A stretch of DNA of 17,531 nt from an uncultured Prevotellaceae bacterium (GTDB taxonomy: Bacteria; Bacteroidota; Bacteroidia; Bacteroidales; Bacteroidaceae): contig OMXX01000086.1 in the NCBI GenBank assembly GCA_900315105.1, positions 1 to 17,531 of the forward strand. Reading direction: 5' to 3'. A program made the translations under genes and the position numbers. Below, one piece after another: positions 15,090-17,531 of the stretch. A model generated the notes under the pieces. The model saw only the letters and a program-made list of their open reading frames with translations. It was not told where the DNA came from and did not search any database. Each line of letters begins with the position of its first letter. Position 1 is the stretch's first letter.

Positions 15090-15413
15090 CTCGTCAACTC
15101 GTCACCCATAGCGTTGTAATAACGTGTGCATCAGGCAATTACACGGGTGATTCATTTCGTTGCACTCGTCACCCACTCGTCACCCTCGCTTGATATATTA
15201 TTCTGATATAGAACAACTTACAGAGCTAATTCACTCGTCACCCTAAAAATGGGTGACGAGTGGTGAGAGGGTAAATAACGTATATAATATTCATATAATC
15301 AATGAGTTACACGGATTTTGGTGACGAGTGGGGTGACGAGTGGTATGGGGTGAATTAGCGCTGTAAGCCTCAATGCCACAACAACTTACAGCGTTACGGG
15401 TGACGAGTGACGA
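15090..15413. repeat. Mirror-symmetric array of CTCGTCA words
   Basis: Ten copies of CTCGTCA or its complement are arranged 2-2-1 in one orientation (near 15090, 15098, 15165, 15175, 15233), then 1-2-2 in the other (near 15252, 15320, 15332, 15400, 15407). The innermost pair is a perfect 12-bp stem, CACTCGTCACCC (15232-15243) with GGGTGACGAGTG (15251-15262), loop TAAAAAT. Outer words also mirror: ACTCGTCACCC (15097-15107) against GGGTGACGAGT (15398-15408), with GCGTTGTAA against TTACAGCG words beside them. ACAACTTACAG occurs at 15213 and 15382. It is not a CRISPR: spacers are short and irregular and the units invert at the centre. Confidence 0.85.
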
Positions 15414-15478
15414 GTTTTTTGAAAACTTTTTTTCTGAATATGAAATAATGTGAGTTTGACGACTTGCTATTTGCTTTC

Positions 15479-15574
15479 GCCATCTAAAAAAACAGGATAA
15501 AACCAATAAAAACATATAAAAACAAAATGTTTTCTTTTGTATTCTTTTGTTTTAATTGGTTTTTCTAAATGGCG
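15479..15574. repeat. AT-rich imperfect inverted repeat ending in CGCCAT/ATGGCG
   Basis: CGCCATCTAAAAAAA at 15479 mirrors TTTTTCTAAATGGCG ending at 15574, with AAACCAAT/ATTGGTTT inside. The 96-bp unit is very AT-rich with GC-containing ends, resembling a small MITE or a long hairpin. No gene lies close enough to define it as a terminator. Confidence 0.5.
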
Positions 15575-15868
15575 TTTTTGCAACTCATTGGGGTTCAGAC
15601 AATAACATTTTAAACGATAGAAAAGTGATGACGATGATTCTCTATGTGTAGAAAAAGACTGAGATTTAACGTTTTTAACTTTTGGAAACCACAAAAAGTA
15701 ATCGAATGGGCAATGATTTCGTATAATTTGATCATCATAATTGATGAACATTATAACGTTTCACAATGCGGAAACATCAAGCAAGATTTCATGAGAATAC
15801 CATCCAAATGCCAAGGAATTACATTTTTTGCCAAGAAAAACAAATTTCATCTGAAAAAATATTGTAAT
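15575..15868. other. AT-rich intergenic stretch with a dyad
   Basis: No supported gene is seen. TCATCA (15732-15737) and TGATGA (15742-15747) form a dyad around TAAT, extended by ATAAT (15723-15727) and ATTAT on the outside. It could be an operator or hairpin for the operon that starts near 15869. Confidence 0.4.
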
Positions 15869-16511
15869 ATGAAAGAAAAACAGTACTTTTATAGCCGAAA
15901 TCTCTAACCTCTGCCAAGTGTTTCTTGTCTGGCTCATTAATTATCTTGATTCTGACTGCAAGTACGGTCAGTACAAACAGTCCTTTTTCGACAATCTCTT
16001 GTTAAAAAGAGATGATAAGGGAAAGTTAGTATCTGAGATATCAATCAACCGCCAAAGTAATAACATGGAAACTGTACTTTCATTCCATTTCAATGCCTAT
16101 GATGAGAGGCAAGATATTCTTCTTTTGTTCGTCGACAAAGAATCGAATATGGTTCGTTCTGAACAACTTGACCGATATAAACGGTTCTATCCGAACTGCT
16201 ACCGCTATATATATTATAAAACGGGATATGTAACCAGAATAGAAGAACAGGTTGTTAGCCAGAATCATTATGATTTGGTTACTGATGGCATGATGGAATC
16301 TGTTTTAGAGTCGATATCAGAGTTACATCCATTGATAAGGATTTATGCAGATTACTTGAACAGTGAGGGTGAATCCCTCAATTACTATCATGAGCGTCTC
16401 TTCTTGAATCATGAAAAAGAGATTCTACATGACTCTGCTGCTCAGAAGTATCTTCTTGATACAATTCTGGAGAATATAGCTGAAGACAATTGGATTATTA
16501 AAATTGAGTAG
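15869..16511 (+). pseudogene. PD-(D/E)XK-superfamily-like protein, frameshifted at the 5' end and probably inactive
   Basis: The open frame from a GTG at 15918 gives 197 residues. The same frame reads upstream to a stop at 15870-15872 and encodes sensible sequence (NSTFIAEISNLCQVFLVWLI). The only nearby ATG (15869) is one base out of frame. Removing one A from the run at 15876-15880 would fuse it as MKENSTFIAEISNLCQ and give about 213 residues. The order SNLCQVFLVWL, SFFDNLL, SEQLDRYKRFYP, YYKTGYV, LHPLIRIYADYL resembles PDDEXK_4-type nucleases of Bacteroidota, recalled rather than searched. In my alignment the catalytic Asp is Glu (NMETVLSF) and the ExK motif reads VDK, so nuclease activity is doubtful. 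The gene ends 3 bp before the WYL gene. It could be a relic, a phase-variable gene or a non-catalytic binder. Confidence 0.55.
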
Positions 16512-16514
16512 TAT

Positions 16515-17465
16515 ATGGTCAACAACGACAGAGGACAAAGCCTGATAAGCAAATATGTCTGGGTGATAGAGACCATCTATCGCAGACATAGGATTTCATT
16601 CAAGGAACTGAGTGAAAAATGGCTTCGTGATGATATCAGCAGAGGTGTGGAGCTACCCAAGCGCACCTTCGACAACTGGCGTAGTGCCATTTGGGATATG
16701 TTCGGTATCAATATCGCCAACGAGAATCGTGGCGAGTACCGCTACTACATAGAGAACGTGGACGACATCACCAAGAACGGACTCCGCTCATGGCTCTACA
16801 ACACGTTCTGCGTAAGCAATGCTTTGGCAAACAGCCAATGTGTCAAAGACCGTATCATTCTTGAATACGTGCCGTCAGGTCAGAACTACCTCCAGCCTAT
16901 CATCGAGGCTATGAAGGAGAATCGTGTGCTCAACATCACCTATCACAGCTATTGGAAGGACGAGGAGAACAATTTCGATGTGCAGCCCTTCTGCGTAAAG
17001 CTATTCCGTCAGCGATGGTATATGGTGGCACGAAGCACCTATTCCTATTACTACGAGAAAGGCCCACGCATCTATGCCCTCGACAGAATACAAGCCCTTC
17101 ACACCACCGACGTGACCTTCGAGATGCCGAAGGACTGGAGCGCAAAGGAATACTTCGACGGATGCTTTGGCATCATAGCCGACCATCGGACGGATATTCA
17201 GACCGTCAAACTGAAGGTCAATGCCGGTCAGGCAAACTATATCCGTGACCTGAGGCTCCACGGTTCGCAAGACGAGATAGAACGTAACGGGGAATACAGC
17301 ATCTTTGCCTATCAGTTACGGCCATCCTACGACTTCATTCAGGAGCTACTATGGCATGCAGCCGATATGGAGGTACTTGAACCGCAGTCACTTCGTGAAG
17401 ACATAGCAAACATCATAGAACATTTACATAACAAATACAACAAATGCGAGACTTTGCAGCAATAG
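16515..17465 (+). CDS. WYL-domain transcriptional regulator
   Basis: This 316-residue regulator has an N-terminal region (1-85) with a helix-turn-helix-like order (ISFKELSEKW, then LPKRTFDNWRSAIWDMFG). A linker follows, then a WYL domain at about 130-200 that includes VQPFCVKLFRQRWYMVARS and RIYALDRIQAL. A WCX-like C-terminal domain (about 225-300) contains VKLKVNAGQANYIRDL and the SYDFIQELLWHA segment. WYL proteins bind nucleotides or nucleic acid ligands and often regulate DNA repair or phage-defence genes. It starts 3 bp after the nuclease-like gene and overlaps the exonuclease gene by 22 bp, so it is the middle gene of an operon. The ATG at 16515 gives a full-length N-terminus. Confidence 0.9.
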   Translation: MVNNDRGQSLISKYVWVIETIYRRHRISFKELSEKWLRDDISRGVELPKRTFDNWRSAIWDMFGINIANENRGEYRYYIENVDDITKNGLRSWLYNTFCVSNALANSQCVKDRIILEYVPSGQNYLQPIIEAMKENRVLNITYHSYWKDEENNFDVQPFCVKLFRQRWYMVARSTYSYYYEKGPRIYALDRIQALHTTDVTFEMPKDWSAKEYFDGCFGIIADHRTDIQTVKLKVNAGQANYIRDLRLHGSQDEIERNGEYSIFAYQLRPSYDFIQELLWHAADMEVLEPQSLREDIANIIEHLHNKYNKCETLQQ

Positions 17466-17531
17466 ATTTTGAGACAGCCAACAACGAGCGATCCTCAGTA
17501 TGCTCAGTAGGCGTAGTTATAGTAAGGAATG
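17444..17531 (+). CDS. DEDD-family 3'-5' exonuclease, partial (5' end only)
   Basis: The frame from ATG 17444 runs open to the window edge and gives 29 residues. FAAIDFETAN is the Exo I motif of DnaQ-type exonucleases (Asp8 and Glu10 as metal ligands), followed by a VCSVGVVIV strand typical of the family. It overlaps the end of the WYL gene by 22 bp, implying translational coupling. Pairing of a WYL regulator with an exonuclease of this kind is, from memory, frequent in Bacteroidales. The BRCT or other C-terminal domains, if any, lie outside the window. Confidence 0.8.
   Translation, partial: MRDFAAIDFETANNERSSVCSVGVVIVRN

Noticed and set aside
15090..15413. Possible CRISPR array
   Set aside because: Repeat words are 7-12 bp, unevenly spaced, and reverse orientation at the centre; no cas genes are present.
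15467..15751. 94-aa minus-strand frame
   Set aside because: Most of it is the AT-rich inverted repeat at 15479-15574 read through; no supporting signals.
15644..15907. 87-aa open frame upstream of the nuclease-like gene
   Set aside because: AT-driven composition, no recognisable pattern and no start signal. Its last codons are the out-of-frame ATG region of the next gene.

Overview
The window looks like a chromosomal segment of a Bacteroidota member, most likely Prevotella/Segatella-like (order Bacteroidales). The reasons are the type IX secretion genes porW/sprE and porX, a small exported protein with a Prevotella-type C-terminal tail, promoters of the TTTG-N19/20-TAnnTTTG class, A-rich rather than Shine-Dalgarno-like start regions, and a DUF4153 membrane protein. 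The placement is inferred from gene content, not from a marker gene.

Layout. Positions 1-568 are non-coding and hold a large AT-rich palindrome (171-339), an 11-bp tandem repeat (401-443) and a hairpin. A promoter and a 79-bp tandem-repeat leader precede a TonB-dependent outer-membrane receptor (752-3202), followed by a small exported calycin-like protein with a sorting-tail-like end (3285-3881). Next on the same strand are aroA (4072-5331), the lipoprotein gene porW/sprE (5421-9077), porX (9292-10905) and tsaE (11075-11491). The junctions of this run are filled with GC-rich inverted-repeat elements, two of which extend into coding sequence (the signal peptide of porW and the interdomain linker of porX). 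A lone small exported protein (11657-12160) has its own promoter and a direct/inverted repeat operator candidate. Converging on it is a two-gene minus-strand operon: a DUF4153 membrane protein (14453-12714) and an arsenate-reductase/low-molecular-weight phosphatase-fold protein with a signal peptide (12703-12194). A non-coding stretch of about 1.4 kb (14454-15868) contains a second copy of the 11-bp repeat and a roughly 325-bp mirror-symmetric array of CTCGTCA words. The right end is a compact operon: a frameshifted, probably catalytically dead PD-(D/E)XK-like gene (15869-16511), a WYL-domain regulator (16515-17465) and the start of a DEDD exonuclease (17444 to the window edge).

How the genes relate. 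PorW (periplasmic lipoprotein) and PorX (response regulator with a PglZ/alkaline-phosphatase-fold domain) belong to the type IX secretion pathway, and the 198-aa protein upstream could be one of its clients. aroA (chorismate pathway) and tsaE (tRNA t6A modification) are housekeeping genes embedded in the run. The WYL regulator and exonuclease overlap and must be co-expressed.

The least explained structure is the pair of large palindromic arrays at the two ends. They are built from different short words, but each has the same 11-bp tandem repeat (AAGTCCGTTCC/AGGTCCGTTCC) on its inner side in the same relative orientation. This suggests two members of one undescribed repeat or site family.
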